Part shown: positions 53,743-63,158 of the stretch, piece after piece
Layout of the letters: the number at the start of each line of letters is the position of its first letter
Numbering within the stretch: position 1 is the first letter of the stretch
Assembly (NCBI GenBank): GCA_021808195.1
Contig: JAKBCE010000007.1
Span: forward strand, 78,418 to 142,417
Direction: 5' to 3'
Length of the DNA: 64,000 bases
Source of the DNA: Pseudomonadota bacterium
GTDB taxonomy: Bacteria; Pseudomonadota; Gammaproteobacteria; Steroidobacterales; Steroidobacteraceae
The notes under the pieces: model-generated
Told to the model about the DNA's origin: nothing
Database searches by the model: none
What the model saw: only the letters and a program-made list of their open reading frames with translations
Made by a program: the position numbers and the translations under genes

Positions 53743-55644
53743 CTATGTCTCAGAGACCAGCGTCTCGCCGTGATGGAGGATCTTGATGATTTCGTGGCTA
53801 AGGCGATTGCGCATCACAGGCCGTTCGTCGGCCCGCGTAAGATAGCGTACAACTACAACCACGCCGGTATCCCCGGCTCGGATATTGACGGCAGGCTGAG
53901 CGGAGAACGAGCGCGTTCCATAGCGAGTCGAAACCGTAAGCCACTCGCGCTCCGCCTCTTGAACCTGACTTTCCGTCGCGGCGGCCACGACGGTTCGTAT
54001 CCTATCCATGATTGGATAAGGATTTTCGCCGGTCGGGATCGCGACCTCGAGTTCATCCCAGAGCCATTGGCCGGACGTGCTGAAATTGAAATAGTAGCCT
54101 GCGACCGCATACATATTCATGAACGCAACCTGGCGGCCAGTGTGATGCCCCGGCTCATTCCAATTTCCCGTTTCCAGAAGCACCGTGCGAAACAGCGTAA
54201 TCTCGATTACCTCTCCTCGCACGCCGCTGAAGGAGTTCGTGTTGATTTCTACGAAGTCTCCTACTCGGATGCCGTGCCTGCCCATCAAAATGAACCAGCC
54301 GAGAAACGACAGGATGAAGTCCTGCAGTGCAATTGCAAGCCCCGCGCCGGCCAGTCCGAGAACTGTTGATAAATTACGCGGTCGTCCGAATAAAATCATC
54401 AGGATGACGATAACGCCTACGAGCCGCGCACTGATTCGCAGCATCGCCTGAAGCGTCGCCTTTTGCTTGCGGTGCAGCGCCAGCCCGGCGAACAAGTGCT
54501 CGATGATCCGGTTGACAAAGAAGACGACCGCCATAGTCACGACGATCCAGAGAAAGCTTGCGATCAAATGGTGCAGAGCGGCGCGCTTGCTCGCCAGCAC
54601 GAGTGCGTCCCAACGCGTGTAGGCAGAAACCAGCGCCCGAGTGCTCTGGATGCGACGATCGAGAAGCCGCACCATGATGCGGTCGGCGGAAATCTGTTGT
54701 ATCAGTCCTATGAGGGAATCGGATGGTCCCTTCTTCAGGCCTGAACTGCCGACCGGGACCGATGGGCTGCTCGCCGGCCGGGCTGCAGACTCAGCCTGCG
54801 CTGAAGCCGGCAGAGCGGTCCGCCTCGGAGGTAATTCTCTCTTTGCCCAGTCCCGTCGCTGCGCTTCCTCCGCTGCAACGCGTGCTTTCAACGTCTCACG
54901 CTGTGCGGCAAGGCTCACCGCATAAAATTGAGCTGCCTGCCGAGCCTCACGAATCCGTGCGTCTAACAGAGTCACCGCTGAGTACTGGGTCCATTTCCGG
55001 TACAGGCTGCCGGCAATCGAGGCTCGTGCAGGCGGTTGAAATCGGAATGAATCATGCTCTCTGGAAAGAGCTGCGTGCTCGGCTGCCAGCCGGGCGAGAC
55101 GGCCCTGCAGGCTTCCTCCGTCCCGGTCGAGCGAATCCTCAGCATCGTGCAATGCTTCATGAAACAGGCTCAACTCTGCCTGCCGAACATCGAGCAACTG
55201 CTCCAACGCGCTCTTGCGCGTCCCATGCATGTGAGCAACACGAGCCGCCAGCCGACTGACCTGCACGTTCCGGGTCGCAATCGCGGTGTCGAGACGCTTG
55301 ATCCGGGCCTGAATCTCCTTGATCCGTGGACTCGACGGGACTGGCGTGATCGAAGCAAGCTGTAATGCAAATCCGTATTGCAGATCCAATTCCCGATCCG
55401 CCGAATCCAGCGCGCTCTGGGCGGCTCGCCGCTCCTGAGGGGTCGAGGCCCCAGCCGCCAACTGCAGCGCGGTGGTCAGGTAACGGGGATCCAATGAGAG
55501 AAGATCTGCTGCCCTGCCGCCCGTGGAACCGTGCGAAGTGGAGTCGTAGGCCGCGTTCGACGTCAGATATAAACCGGCGATGCCGACACCAAGCAGTATC
55601 AGCAACACGAACCCTGCCAAAAACCGTCGTGCCTTCATCATCAT
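53743..55644 (-). CDS. Large MscS-like mechanosensitive channel
   Basis: About 633 residues. It has an N-terminal signal anchor (FLAGFVLLILLGVGIAGLYL), an extended periplasmic helical/coiled-coil domain (residues about 60-330; many Glu/Arg/Gln heptads), then helices and the MscS core (LGLAGAGLAIALQDFILSFLGWFILM, in parts; GIRVGDFVEI; GEVIEITLFRTVLLE). This matches MscK/YbdG-like large channels. The ATG at 55644 follows ACAGGT and is preferred over an ATG five codons upstream. It is the second MscS gene within 4 kb. Confidence 0.88.
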   Translation of the reverse strand: MMMKARRFLAGFVLLILLGVGIAGLYLTSNAAYDSTSHGSTGGRAADLLSLDPRYLTTALQLAAGASTPQERRAAQSALDSADRELDLQYGFALQLASITPVPSSPRIKEIQARIKRLDTAIATRNVQVSRLAARVAHMHGTRKSALEQLLDVRQAELSLFHEALHDAEDSLDRDGGSLQGRLARLAAEHAALSREHDSFRFQPPARASIAGSLYRKWTQYSAVTLLDARIREARQAAQFYAVSLAAQRETLKARVAAEEAQRRDWAKRELPPRRTALPASAQAESAARPASSPSVPVGSSGLKKGPSDSLIGLIQQISADRIMVRLLDRRIQSTRALVSAYTRWDALVLASKRAALHHLIASFLWIVVTMAVVFFVNRIIEHLFAGLALHRKQKATLQAMLRISARLVGVIVILMILFGRPRNLSTVLGLAGAGLAIALQDFILSFLGWFILMGRHGIRVGDFVEINTNSFSGVRGEVIEITLFRTVLLETGNWNEPGHHTGRQVAFMNMYAVAGYYFNFSTSGQWLWDELEVAIPTGENPYPIMDRIRTVVAAATESQVQEAEREWLTVSTRYGTRSFSAQPAVNIRAGDTGVVVVVRYLTRADERPVMRNRLSHEIIKILHHGETLVSET

Positions 55645-56201
55645 ATGACCTGTCGGCATCCCGAGACCGCCGGAACCGTTGGCTCAACGTGCGTCGCTCA
55701 ATTCGCAGGCGACAGCACATGCAATTGGATGACATGGCCGCTTATCGCATGCCCGCCACGACCGAAACTGGCTGATCCTGGGAATTCCGAGCTCATCAAG
55801 GACCAGCGTGAATTCCCTATGATCCGCTGAAACTTGCCAGGTTGCAGCGCATCCTCGCGCTCGTCTACCATGAACTGAGTTTCAAAAGGGATCGTATGGA
55901 TGGCCGGGAATTGAACAGCCTACTGCGGGCAACAAACCGCAACGAAGGTTAGCAGAATCGCAAGTCATTGTAACGATAGTGCCTCTCTACACGCTTCGAG
56001 ACATTGCTGCCGGACCTGCTGTGCCCGGAGGCGCCTGCGCACATTGGTAGAGTTGCCGTCGGGTCTTTGCGCATCAAACGCCGCTTCCCTCGGTGCTCAG
56101 GGACTGGCATATCGTGCGCTTAACACTGCCGAGGTGAGAAATCTCCGCTAATATCTAATTCACATCACACGATCGCTGGCTGTCACATCAATGCGATACC
56201 C
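55645..56201. other. Gap with no recognised gene
   Basis: About 560 bases between the divergent MscS-like and hydrolase genes. No frame, RNA or repeat was recognised. Confidence 0.4.
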
Positions 56202-57104
56202 ATGAGCTACACGCCTCTACGCAACCCGCGATATCAAGATCTCAGCATCCGTCAGCTGCGGCACAGAATTGCCTGCTGGGGCGAATCATCGACCTCTCCA
56301 ATCGTCCTGCTCCATGGGTTCATGGACAATGGAGCAACCTGGCAGTTCTTGGTGGACAGCCTGCCCGCAGATTTTTCCGTCGCCGCACTCGACTGGCGAG
56401 GCTTCGGCCACAGTGCTTGGGCTCCGGGAGGGTACTGGTTCCCGGATTATCTCGCTGACCTCGATGCCCTACTCGAATCGCTTTCTCCGCGAACACCGGC
56501 GCGCATTATCGGCCACAGTATGGGTGCGAACATTGCGCAGATGTACGCTGGAATTCGACCGGACCGCGTAGCGTGGTTGATTAACCTGGAGGGACTGGGG
56601 CTTGCGGACTCGAAAGCTGAAGACGCTCCGGTTCGATATGAGCAATGGCTGAGAGAGATCAACCGGCCCGTTCACGACCGTCGATATCGATCAGTCTCGG
56701 AGCTCGCGGCGTTGCTGTCTGCGAGAAATACCAGGCTCCCGGCGGATCGAGCCGAGTTCGTGGCCCGGGCGTGGACGCGACCGGTGAATCCTTCAGAGGT
56801 CGACGGAGAAGTTGAGCTCCTCTTTGATCCGCGACACCGCATTGTCAATCCCATCCTCTATCGAAGGACGGAAGTGCAGGCCTGCTGGGAGCGAATCACA
56901 AGCCCCGTGCTCCTCATTACGGGCGAGGAATCTCCTCAAGTGCGGCGGTCGGGTGCGACCGTCGAACTCATGGAGCCCCACATCGGAAAACTGCGACGGG
57001 TCTCAGTTCGCGGAGTCGGCCACATGATGCACCACGAAAATCCGAGCATCATTGCAGCGGAAATAGTGAAATTTCATGCGGAGCACTTGGGTCAGACTGT
57101 CTAG
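56202..57104 (+). CDS. Alpha/beta hydrolase
   Basis: A 300-residue hydrolase with VLLHGFMDNGATW (oxyanion), DWRGFGHSAW, the nucleophile Ser in IGHSMGANIAQMYA, Asp in LITGEESPQ (Glu instead of Asp may serve) and His in GVGHMMHHENP. It belongs to the large epoxide-hydrolase/lipase-like group; no substrate is suggested by neighbours. It starts at ATG 56202. Confidence 0.9.
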   Translation: MSYTPLRNPRYQDLSIRQLRHRIACWGESSTSPIVLLHGFMDNGATWQFLVDSLPADFSVAALDWRGFGHSAWAPGGYWFPDYLADLDALLESLSPRTPARIIGHSMGANIAQMYAGIRPDRVAWLINLEGLGLADSKAEDAPVRYEQWLREINRPVHDRRYRSVSELAALLSARNTRLPADRAEFVARAWTRPVNPSEVDGEVELLFDPRHRIVNPILYRRTEVQACWERITSPVLLITGEESPQVRRSGATVELMEPHIGKLRRVSVRGVGHMMHHENPSIIAAEIVKFHAEHLGQTV

Positions 57105-57235
57105 GAGCGGATCCGATTCATGGATTCGATGCGCTCGCGAGTGAGGTCTTTGAGGCCTAAGAGCATGGCGAATGTCTTTCGAGAGCGGAACGCGGAGCCG
57201 TGTTGGCTCAATTGACGTTCGAAGTCACCATTGTT

Positions 57236-58412
57236 TCAGAGCTTTGCGAACAAAATCAGCGGGCTGATGTCGTGGAATTGGCTTGGCCCCTCCACGGCGA
57301 GCGTAAGCGGCGGATCGATCGGGCCATTCTCGAACAGAGTCAAGATAAATGCATGTAGGATTCCAAAGCATCGACTCCTCAAATATCAGACGCCCTCTCA
57401 CGATCACCAGGAGCACCGATATGCACAGGGCGATCTACATTTGGCTCTTGGTGGCATTCTCCGAGGTGCCGGAAAACGCATTGATCCGCAGCTGCTGCTC
57501 GATCCATTTGAAGCACAGCTCCACTTGCCTGCACATCGTGTAGAGCTGACAGATCGTGAGCCGCTCGAGGTCAAGATGGTTGGTGATGAACACCAGCTTC
57601 TTGCCGGTCTCGGGGTCTTTGAAGCGAACGCGGTGCAACGGTTTCGAATAGCCCTGCTTGGAGCACAACATGGTCGGAGCGATCGTGCGGTCGCAGATCA
57701 TACCTGCGCTGCGGTCGGTCTTGTGCCACGCGAGTCGCATAGACCGCATGCCTCGTGTGGCTCGGGTCACAAGGCGCGCATCAGCCTGATCGAATTGCGC
57801 CAAGCGCTCGAACTCGATGTGGCCGCAATCGACGACATAGGAGGCGCGAGCGTTGGGAGGGAGCTGATCGAGGACGTTGATGTCGTGGAGCTTGCCATTG
57901 CGGATGTGCAGGAAAGTCGTGGTAAATCCGCGTAGGTCGAGCAGTGCGTGGAGCTTGACCGCCGCTTTGGTCGACTGAGCGGGCTGCCTAAGGTACCAAC
58001 GACAGACACAGATCGATGGTCGTCGAGTCGAACGCGTACACCGTATTGGGCGGTTCGACTCCAAAGCGATTCGCATGCGTAAAATTTGCGTACCATCGCG
58101 ATGAGCGCTGCTAAAGAATTCGACGTATATGCGTCCATCGCACAGGGCATTGCCGTTTGCCAGCGTGCTGCGTGCATTCTGCGAATGCAATCCCATGTGA
58201 CGGCGCTTGACGGGCGGGGCGCGAACAGATGCCTCGATGTCGCGCAAATTCTCGCGAAAGGCATTGTGCGCGAAGATCATGGCCTGCAATAGCTCGATGC
58301 GGGTGAAGCTCTCGACTTTGTGATCCTCTTTGTAACGGGCCACGCAGCGACGAGATGTTGTCAGCGGAAGATGCGCGGTCAATTGCGCGAATACCAGTTT
58401 CCCGGTGTTCAA
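57236..58412 (-). pseudogene. Decayed IS4-type transposase
   Basis: The N-terminus NTGKLVFAQLTAHLPL, the STKAAVKLHALLDLRG block, VVDCGHIEFERLAQF, VRFKDPETGKKLVFITNH and VELCFKWIEQQLRI identify an IS4-group DDE transposase. Damage is multiple: the start is TTG instead of ATG; a segment near 57990-58080 (IALESNRPIRCTRSTRRPS) is out of frame with the family (expected a V-Y-A-D-S-T-T-type catalytic Asp region); a TGG to TAG stop follows KSQM at 57435; and the C-terminus continues in another frame (PIDPPLTLAVEGPSQ) to a stop at 57236. No clear terminal repeats were found, so the element is inactive. Confidence 0.85.
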
Positions 58413-58439
58413 GGCGACTCCGGCACGGATGAGAAATCC

Positions 58440-58615
58440 GTGCCACTTTGCCGCAGTTCGGTTGGCGTTGCCCGGGATTGGAGCGGGTGATGGGAATCCA
58501 ACCTATGGGCGATTCCGGACAAGTCAGCAGCTTGGATCTCTTTAGAGAGGCAAGTGCGATTCAAGTGCGAGATTTCGCGGTACGCGGGGCTCTGTGAGGC
58601 AACGTGCGGCAATTG
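58440..58615. repeat. Island direct repeat, copy A (att-like, with degenerate tRNA-Gly tail)
   Basis: Left boundary of island 1. Bases 58479-58506 match the antisense of a tRNA-Gly 3' end (T arm, acceptor, CCA) with two differences from copy B. Bases 58541-58572 are identical to 61410-61441. The left flank (TTGCCGCAG) also resembles the right-boundary sequence found before copies B and C, suggesting another island once lay to the left. Confidence 0.75.
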
Positions 58616-58642
58616 ACGGAACGAAACAATCCGGTCCTGTAG

Positions 58643-59944
58643 CTAGGGACCGAGGAGGGCAGCAGGGACGACTGCGACACCATCCTGGCGGCGGTACGCG
58701 TGCTTGCCGGTCGTGATGACTGCCATGTCCGTCAGGGTGCTGCCGATCTGTTTGCGGAGCCAGAGAAGATGGTTCACGTCCTCGTCCGTCACCTCGGCAC
58801 TTGTCTTGACTTCAAGTGCAAGCACTCGGTGGTCGTCTGTCTCGACGATGAGGTCGATTTCGCGCCGGCCGTCGTAGGTGCGGCAGTGATACACACGAGC
58901 CTCTGCGGCCTGCGCGTAGACGCGCACGGACTGAGTCACGAGCGCCTCGAACAACTGCCCGAGAAGCGTGCCGTCGCGCGGCCGCGTTGCCGTCGGCGCG
59001 ATCGTCACGAGCTTGGCTCCTGCGGTGATCCCGCCGAGCAAGGCCCCCACATCGACTCCCAGGAGTCGTGCAGCGAGCGCGGGATCGACCAAGTGATGCT
59101 TTGGGGCCTTCGTGAGGCGGCTCAGGTGGTTGTTCGTCGGCATCCAACCAGGGACCTGATCGAGGATCCACAGCTGCTCGAGGATATTGCGGTAGGCGAT
59201 GACTGTGGTTTTCGCCGGAACTTCTTCGGCCCCCGTTGCGGCGGCATTGCGAATCTTTTCGAGTGAGGTGGTGGTCGCTGTGGCCGCCGCGAACGCCGCC
59301 ATCCAGCGGCAGAGGGTCTGTGGCCGTCGGACCGCGTACCCTTGTTCCTCGAAATCCCGATCGCCGATTCGCTCGAGGTAGCCGTCGAGCTGGGCGCGCA
59401 GCGCCCGACCTGACAGCCGCCTAATGGCGGGAAAGCCCGAGGCAACGATTTCGTGGGCGTAGTCGGCGAGGCCGAAGCGCGTTTGACCCCCTGTTTTCGG
59501 CTGCGCGCCGCCAAGCAGCGCGCTGAGACTGACGGTTGGCTCGCCTAGGCCTCGCTCGGCCAGACTGAGCGGGCGCATGCGGACTCTCACGATTCGGCCC
59601 GCTCCCGAATGGCTCGGTGGCTTCGTGGGTGTTGCTGATCCTGTAAGGAGGAACCGGCCCGGGGTTGGGTCTCGATCGACTGCTGCGCGCACGGCGTCCC
59701 AAATCGCCGGTACGTGCTGCCATTCATCGAGCAATACTGGCGACAGACCCCTAAGCAACACCGTCGGATCCGCAGCCGCAATGGACCTGATCTCAGGCAC
59801 GTCAAGGCGATGCACGGTTGCTGCGCGGCGTTCGGCCGTTGCAGTCTTGCCCACTGCTTTGGGACCCTCAATTGCGATGGCGGCGAGTTCTGGAAGAAGC
59901 TCGTCGAGCTCATCATCGACGATCCGCTGCGTGTAATCAGTCAT
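58643..59944 (-). CDS. DUF4143-type AAA ATPase (island 1)
   Basis: A 433-residue ATPase. The N-terminal AAA_14 domain has a P-loop GPKAVGKTATAE near residue 28, Walker B LLDEWQHVP and sensor LTGSATP. The C-terminal DUF4143 domain, a PD-(D/E)XK-like fold, shows CRTYDGRREIDLIVE and LALEVKTSAEV. Such proteins are common in genomic islands and are of unknown function; some are annotated as archaeal-type ATPases. Start ATG 59944. It is not close in sequence to the island 2 ATPase, though it has the same architecture. Confidence 0.9.
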   Translation of the reverse strand: MTDYTQRIVDDELDELLPELAAIAIEGPKAVGKTATAERRAATVHRLDVPEIRSIAAADPTVLLRGLSPVLLDEWQHVPAIWDAVRAAVDRDPTPGRFLLTGSATPTKPPSHSGAGRIVRVRMRPLSLAERGLGEPTVSLSALLGGAQPKTGGQTRFGLADYAHEIVASGFPAIRRLSGRALRAQLDGYLERIGDRDFEEQGYAVRRPQTLCRWMAAFAAATATTTSLEKIRNAAATGAEEVPAKTTVIAYRNILEQLWILDQVPGWMPTNNHLSRLTKAPKHHLVDPALAARLLGVDVGALLGGITAGAKLVTIAPTATRPRDGTLLGQLFEALVTQSVRVYAQAAEARVYHCRTYDGRREIDLIVETDDHRVLALEVKTSAEVTDEDVNHLLWLRKQIGSTLTDMAVITTGKHAYRRQDGVAVVPAALLGP

Positions 59945-60518
59945 GGGTGATTGGTGGCTCGAGTCCGATCCTCGTCTGCGTGCTTCGCCATCAACGATAC
60001 CATACAGCCGGCCTCTATACTACCGTTCAACCGAATTACGAAATACTATATTTCCATCTTCTACGCCACCGTTTAGCCAAATAGAGATGGCGACCAGTAC
60101 CGTCCTACCATGATCTCTGGGATGATCGATGGCCGTCGGGTAGTCGAGGGCTTCGCCTGGTACTACGTTGAGGATTTCGTAGCCTGCATGGGCTGGGAGG
60201 ACGACGGCCAGCCTGAGGGGGCACCGTGAAGATCGCGGTTCGCTGAACAACATGCGCCAATTCCTCCGTTCCGACTTCGGCTCTAACGACTTCCACGCAC
60301 CCGCGGATCGCGCCCGAGATGGCGCCCTCCGCTCCGTTGCGGTAGTTCCCAGGAATCCCGCGCATGACAGGGAAGTCTCAGATCGACCCGTTCCGGTCGT
60401 CCGGCAGTTCCTTTAGCCGCCTGCCAGCAGCGGCAGAGCGGACATTTGCAGCATTTATGTGCGAACGCATCAGTTTTCGTGATAGCGGCTTGCGATAGCG
60501 ACCCGCTACGCTGCGGAG
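59945..60518. other. Island 1 spacer
   Basis: 574 bases between the divergent ATPase and ORF6N genes. It is AT-richer around 60000-60085. One short frame (60110-60229) looks translated; the rest holds nothing recognised. Confidence 0.4.
60110..60229 (+). CDS. Possible small protein or gene remnant (39 aa)
   Basis: ATG 60110 opens MISGMIDGRRVVEGFAWYYV and closes with DGQPEGAP. The acidic, aromatic composition is natural protein-like, unlike the surrounding sequence. It may be the 3' remnant of a longer gene. There is no clear ribosome site. Family not recognised. Confidence 0.3.
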   Translation: MISGMIDGRRVVEGFAWYYVEDFVACMGWEDDGQPEGAP

Positions 60519-61049
60519 ATGCCCAAGCCCGAAACCACACCTGTCCCGGAGGAGCACATCAGCCATGGGGTCCGCATCGTGCGTGGACGGCGGGTTCTGC
60601 TCGACGTCGACCTCGCTGCTCTGTACGGCGTCGCCACGAAGCGCCTCAACGAACAGGTTAAGCGCAACCTCGATCGGTTCCCAGAGGACTTTCTCTTTCA
60701 GCTTTCGAAAGCCGAAGTGGAAGCGCTGAACCGGTCGCAAAATGCGAGCGGTTCCCAGAAGCATCGGGACCCGCGCTTCCGGCCTCATGCATTCACGGAA
60801 CACGGCGCAATCATGGCCGCGATGGTTCTGAACAACCAGCGAGCGATGGAGACTTGCGTTTACGTGGTGCGCGTATTCGTGAGACTTCGAGAAGCCATAT
60901 CCTCCAACAAGGAACTCACCGTGAAGCTCGGCGAGCTGGAGCGAAAACTCGATACTCATGACGAAGCCATTGTGGGAATTCTCAAAGCCATCCGCCAGCT
61001 GATGAATCCGCCTTGTCCCCCCACACCGCGGGATCGGATTCACGGCTGA
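60519..61049 (+). CDS. ORF6N domain protein (island 1)
   Basis: A 176-residue protein with an N-terminal ORF6N (KilA-N related) DNA-binding domain: GVRIVRGRRVLLDVDLAALYGVATKRLNEQVKRN (parts), then FPEDFLFQLSKAE and AFTEHGAIMAAMVLN. A coiled-coil C-terminus follows (LGELERKLDTHDEAI). Such proteins are typical of phages and integrated elements and are thought to act as regulators or anti-repressors. The ATG at 60519 follows GCGGAG. Confidence 0.9.
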   Translation: MPKPETTPVPEEHISHGVRIVRGRRVLLDVDLAALYGVATKRLNEQVKRNLDRFPEDFLFQLSKAEVEALNRSQNASGSQKHRDPRFRPHAFTEHGAIMAAMVLNNQRAMETCVYVVRVFVRLREAISSNKELTVKLGELERKLDTHDEAIVGILKAIRQLMNPPCPPTPRDRIHG

Positions 61050-61131
61050 TCTTGATTCCAAAACCTGAATGGTTGCACGTCGGCAATGGAGAATTCACCA
61101 TCCATACTCAGAACGACGGCTCCTGTTAAGC

Positions 61132-61202
61132 GTTGTCCGAGGCCTGCCCCGTGTGCTGCGGTATCCGGACCGGACAGGGTTAACGGGTAGGCGTCGGACA
61201 AC
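61132..61202. repeat. Imperfect inverted repeat near island 1 right end
   Basis: GTTGTCCGAGGCCTGCC (from 61132) pairs with the reverse complement of 61186-61202 (ends TCGGACAAC) with about two mismatches, closing a loop of some 30 bases. It lies between the ORF6N gene and copy B. Function unknown; the ends do not fit the integron attC consensus. Confidence 0.4.
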
Positions 61203-61305
61203 ACCCAAGGGAGGAAACCGCGGGAGGAGACGAGGCGGCTCAGTCAGGGTGGTGAGCTATGGGGATTTGAAGCGCAGCGATGGCGGTGAGGGTACCGCGC
61301 GGACT

Positions 61306-61490
61306 CGTCGCTGCTGTTATCGCAGCTTGCGTGGGCTTGCCCTGGAATGGAGCGGGTGATGGGAATCGAACCCATGGACGATTCCAGACAAATCAGTCGC
61401 GTGGCTCCATTTAGAGAGGCAAGTGCGATTCAAGTGCGAGAATTTTCGGCATGTGGGGCGATGTTGGGCAACGTACGGCAACACGCAGAT
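61306..61490. repeat. Island direct repeat, copy B (att-like, with tRNA-Gly tail)
   Basis: Boundary between islands 1 and 2. Bases 61348-61375 are the exact antisense of a canonical tRNA-Gly T arm, acceptor 3' strand and CCA (T stem ATGGG/CCCAT, loop TTCGATT, discriminator T). The upstream part (61306-61330) is shared with copy C, and 61410-61441 is identical to copy A. No D arm or anticodon arm follows, so this is a tRNA tail and not a gene. Confidence 0.8.
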
Positions 61491-61816
61491 CCAGCCGTCT
61501 TAATTAGAAGAGGCGTCACGCTCGCGATCACGGTGTCAGGGTGAGCAGAACAGCAGCGTACGATTGCAAAAATTTGAGGATTCCCGACCGGATGCCCAGC
61601 AGGTTCGCAACGGCGCTTAACACACGGCGTCGGATTCTTCCGCGGCAGACTATCTTGAACTCGCCCATTTGGTAGGGCACCCGCCACTGAACTTGTGGCG
61701 CACCAAATGGCGAAATATCGATTTCGTACAGCGACTGCGGCGATCGATAGGCCGCTGCCGCAATTGAGCATGAAAAGCCGCCACCGAATGGAGGAATTTC
61801 ATGCTATCCTGCGCCT
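61491..61816. other. Island 2 left spacer
   Basis: 326 bases between repeat copy B and the ATPase gene. No gene recognised; no clear promoter. Confidence 0.4.
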
Positions 61817-63004
61817 GTGCTGAAACGAACTCGATTGCTTCACGGCGTACGCCGTGGCCTTAGGCGAAGCCGTGTCGTTGCCCTGATCGGCCCGCGACAG
61901 AGCGGGAAGACTACTCTGGCGCGGAAAATAGTGCCCAACGGATCCGGCAACTACTTCGACCTGGAGGACCCGACAAGTCGAGCACTCCTCGCCGAACCCA
62001 TGACCGCCCTTCAGGGTCTGCGTGGCATCGTGGTCATAGACGAGGTCCAGCATCGCCCTGATCTCTTTCCGGTGCTCCGCGTGCTGGCCGACCGCAAACC
62101 GGTACCGGCTCGATTTCTGATTCTCGGCAGTGCATCACCTGATCTGCTGCGGCAGTCTTCAGAATCTCTTGCCGGGCGAATCGAGACGATACCTGTCTCA
62201 GGGTTCAGCCTCGATGAAATTGGAGATCGCGCCCTTGACCGCCACTGGCTTAGGGGCGGATTCCCGCTGTCGTTCCTCGCGCGAACAAATGCGGACAGCG
62301 TCGCCTGGCGACAGCAGTTTATCCAGACCTTCCTCGAGCGCGATTTGCCACAGCTCGGCGTCACGATCCCTGCTCCAGCGCTGCTGCGCTTCTGGACTAT
62401 GGTGGCGCACAGCCATGGAGGCATCTGGAACGCAGCTGATCCGGCGCGATCACTGGGCATCGGCGAGTCCACAGTGCGGCGCTACCTCGATCTGTTTACG
62501 AGCCTGCTCATCGTAAGACAGCTGCAGCCCTGGCATGAGAACCTGAGCAAACGGCAAGTCAAAGCGCCGAAGGTGTACGTGCGCGATAGCGGGTTGATGC
62601 ATGCGCTCCTCGGCATCAGGAGTGCGAAGGATCTGCTATCTCATCCGAAGTGTGGCGCGTCGTGGGAGGGGTACGCCATAGAGGAAATCCTCAAGATATT
62701 TGAGCCCGAGCAAGCATACTTTTGGGCAACACATCAGGGTGCTGAGCTCGACCTGCTGCTGTTCAAGGGGGGGCGCCGCATCGGCATTGAGATCAAGCGG
62801 GCGGACGCACCCGCTATTACACCCTCGATGCGAATTGCTATCGCGGATCTCGGACTAAATCGGTTGATCGTTCTGTATCCTGGCTCACGCACCTACGACT
62901 TGAATTCGCAGGTGCGCGTAATGCCGCTAGATAGTCTGGCGAACGGCGGCTTCCTCTCGGCACTCGGCAAACCCGCGATGCGCAGCCGGAAAAGACGCCC
63001 CTGA
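61817..63004 (+). CDS. DUF4143-type AAA ATPase (island 2)
   Basis: A 395-residue ATPase of the same architecture as that in island 1. The AAA_14 domain has a P-loop GPRQSGKTTLA near residue 25, FDLEDPTSRALL, Walker B VVIDEVQHRPDL and LGSASPDLL. The DUF4143 part contains the winged-helix segment GIGESTVRRYLDLFTSLLIV, YVRDSGLMHALLG, and a nuclease-like ending (GAELDLLLFKGGRRIGIEIKRAD, in parts). The start is GTG 61817. It matches the very common short DUF4143 family more closely than the island 1 protein does. Confidence 0.92.
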   Translation: MLKRTRLLHGVRRGLRRSRVVALIGPRQSGKTTLARKIVPNGSGNYFDLEDPTSRALLAEPMTALQGLRGIVVIDEVQHRPDLFPVLRVLADRKPVPARFLILGSASPDLLRQSSESLAGRIETIPVSGFSLDEIGDRALDRHWLRGGFPLSFLARTNADSVAWRQQFIQTFLERDLPQLGVTIPAPALLRFWTMVAHSHGGIWNAADPARSLGIGESTVRRYLDLFTSLLIVRQLQPWHENLSKRQVKAPKVYVRDSGLMHALLGIRSAKDLLSHPKCGASWEGYAIEEILKIFEPEQAYFWATHQGAELDLLLFKGGRRIGIEIKRADAPAITPSMRIAIADLGLNRLIVLYPGSRTYDLNSQVRVMPLDSLANGGFLSALGKPAMRSRKRRP

Positions 63005-63158
63005 GTGCTCGCAACCAGCACATCGTTATCGGCGAGCCGGGATTGGTACCGAATACTTCTCAGTTCGGCCCGGAGTGGGCGGCCGTGACAGACCGCTTTG
63101 AGATCGGGAAAATGGCCAACCGCCGACGAGTCGTCAGGCCTCTTTAGATGGGTGCGCC

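Noticed and set aside
61132..61202. Integron attC site
   Set aside because: The palindrome lacks the RYYYAAC/GTTRRRY core boxes in the required positions, and no integron integrase is present.
61348..61375. Complete tRNA-Gly gene on the minus strand
   Set aside because: Only the T arm and acceptor 3' strand are present; no anticodon or D arm follows upstream.
61347..61544. Open frame starting MERVMGIEP
   Set aside because: This well-known phantom frame arises from the antisense of a tRNA-Gly 3' end; it marks the att-like tail and is not a gene.
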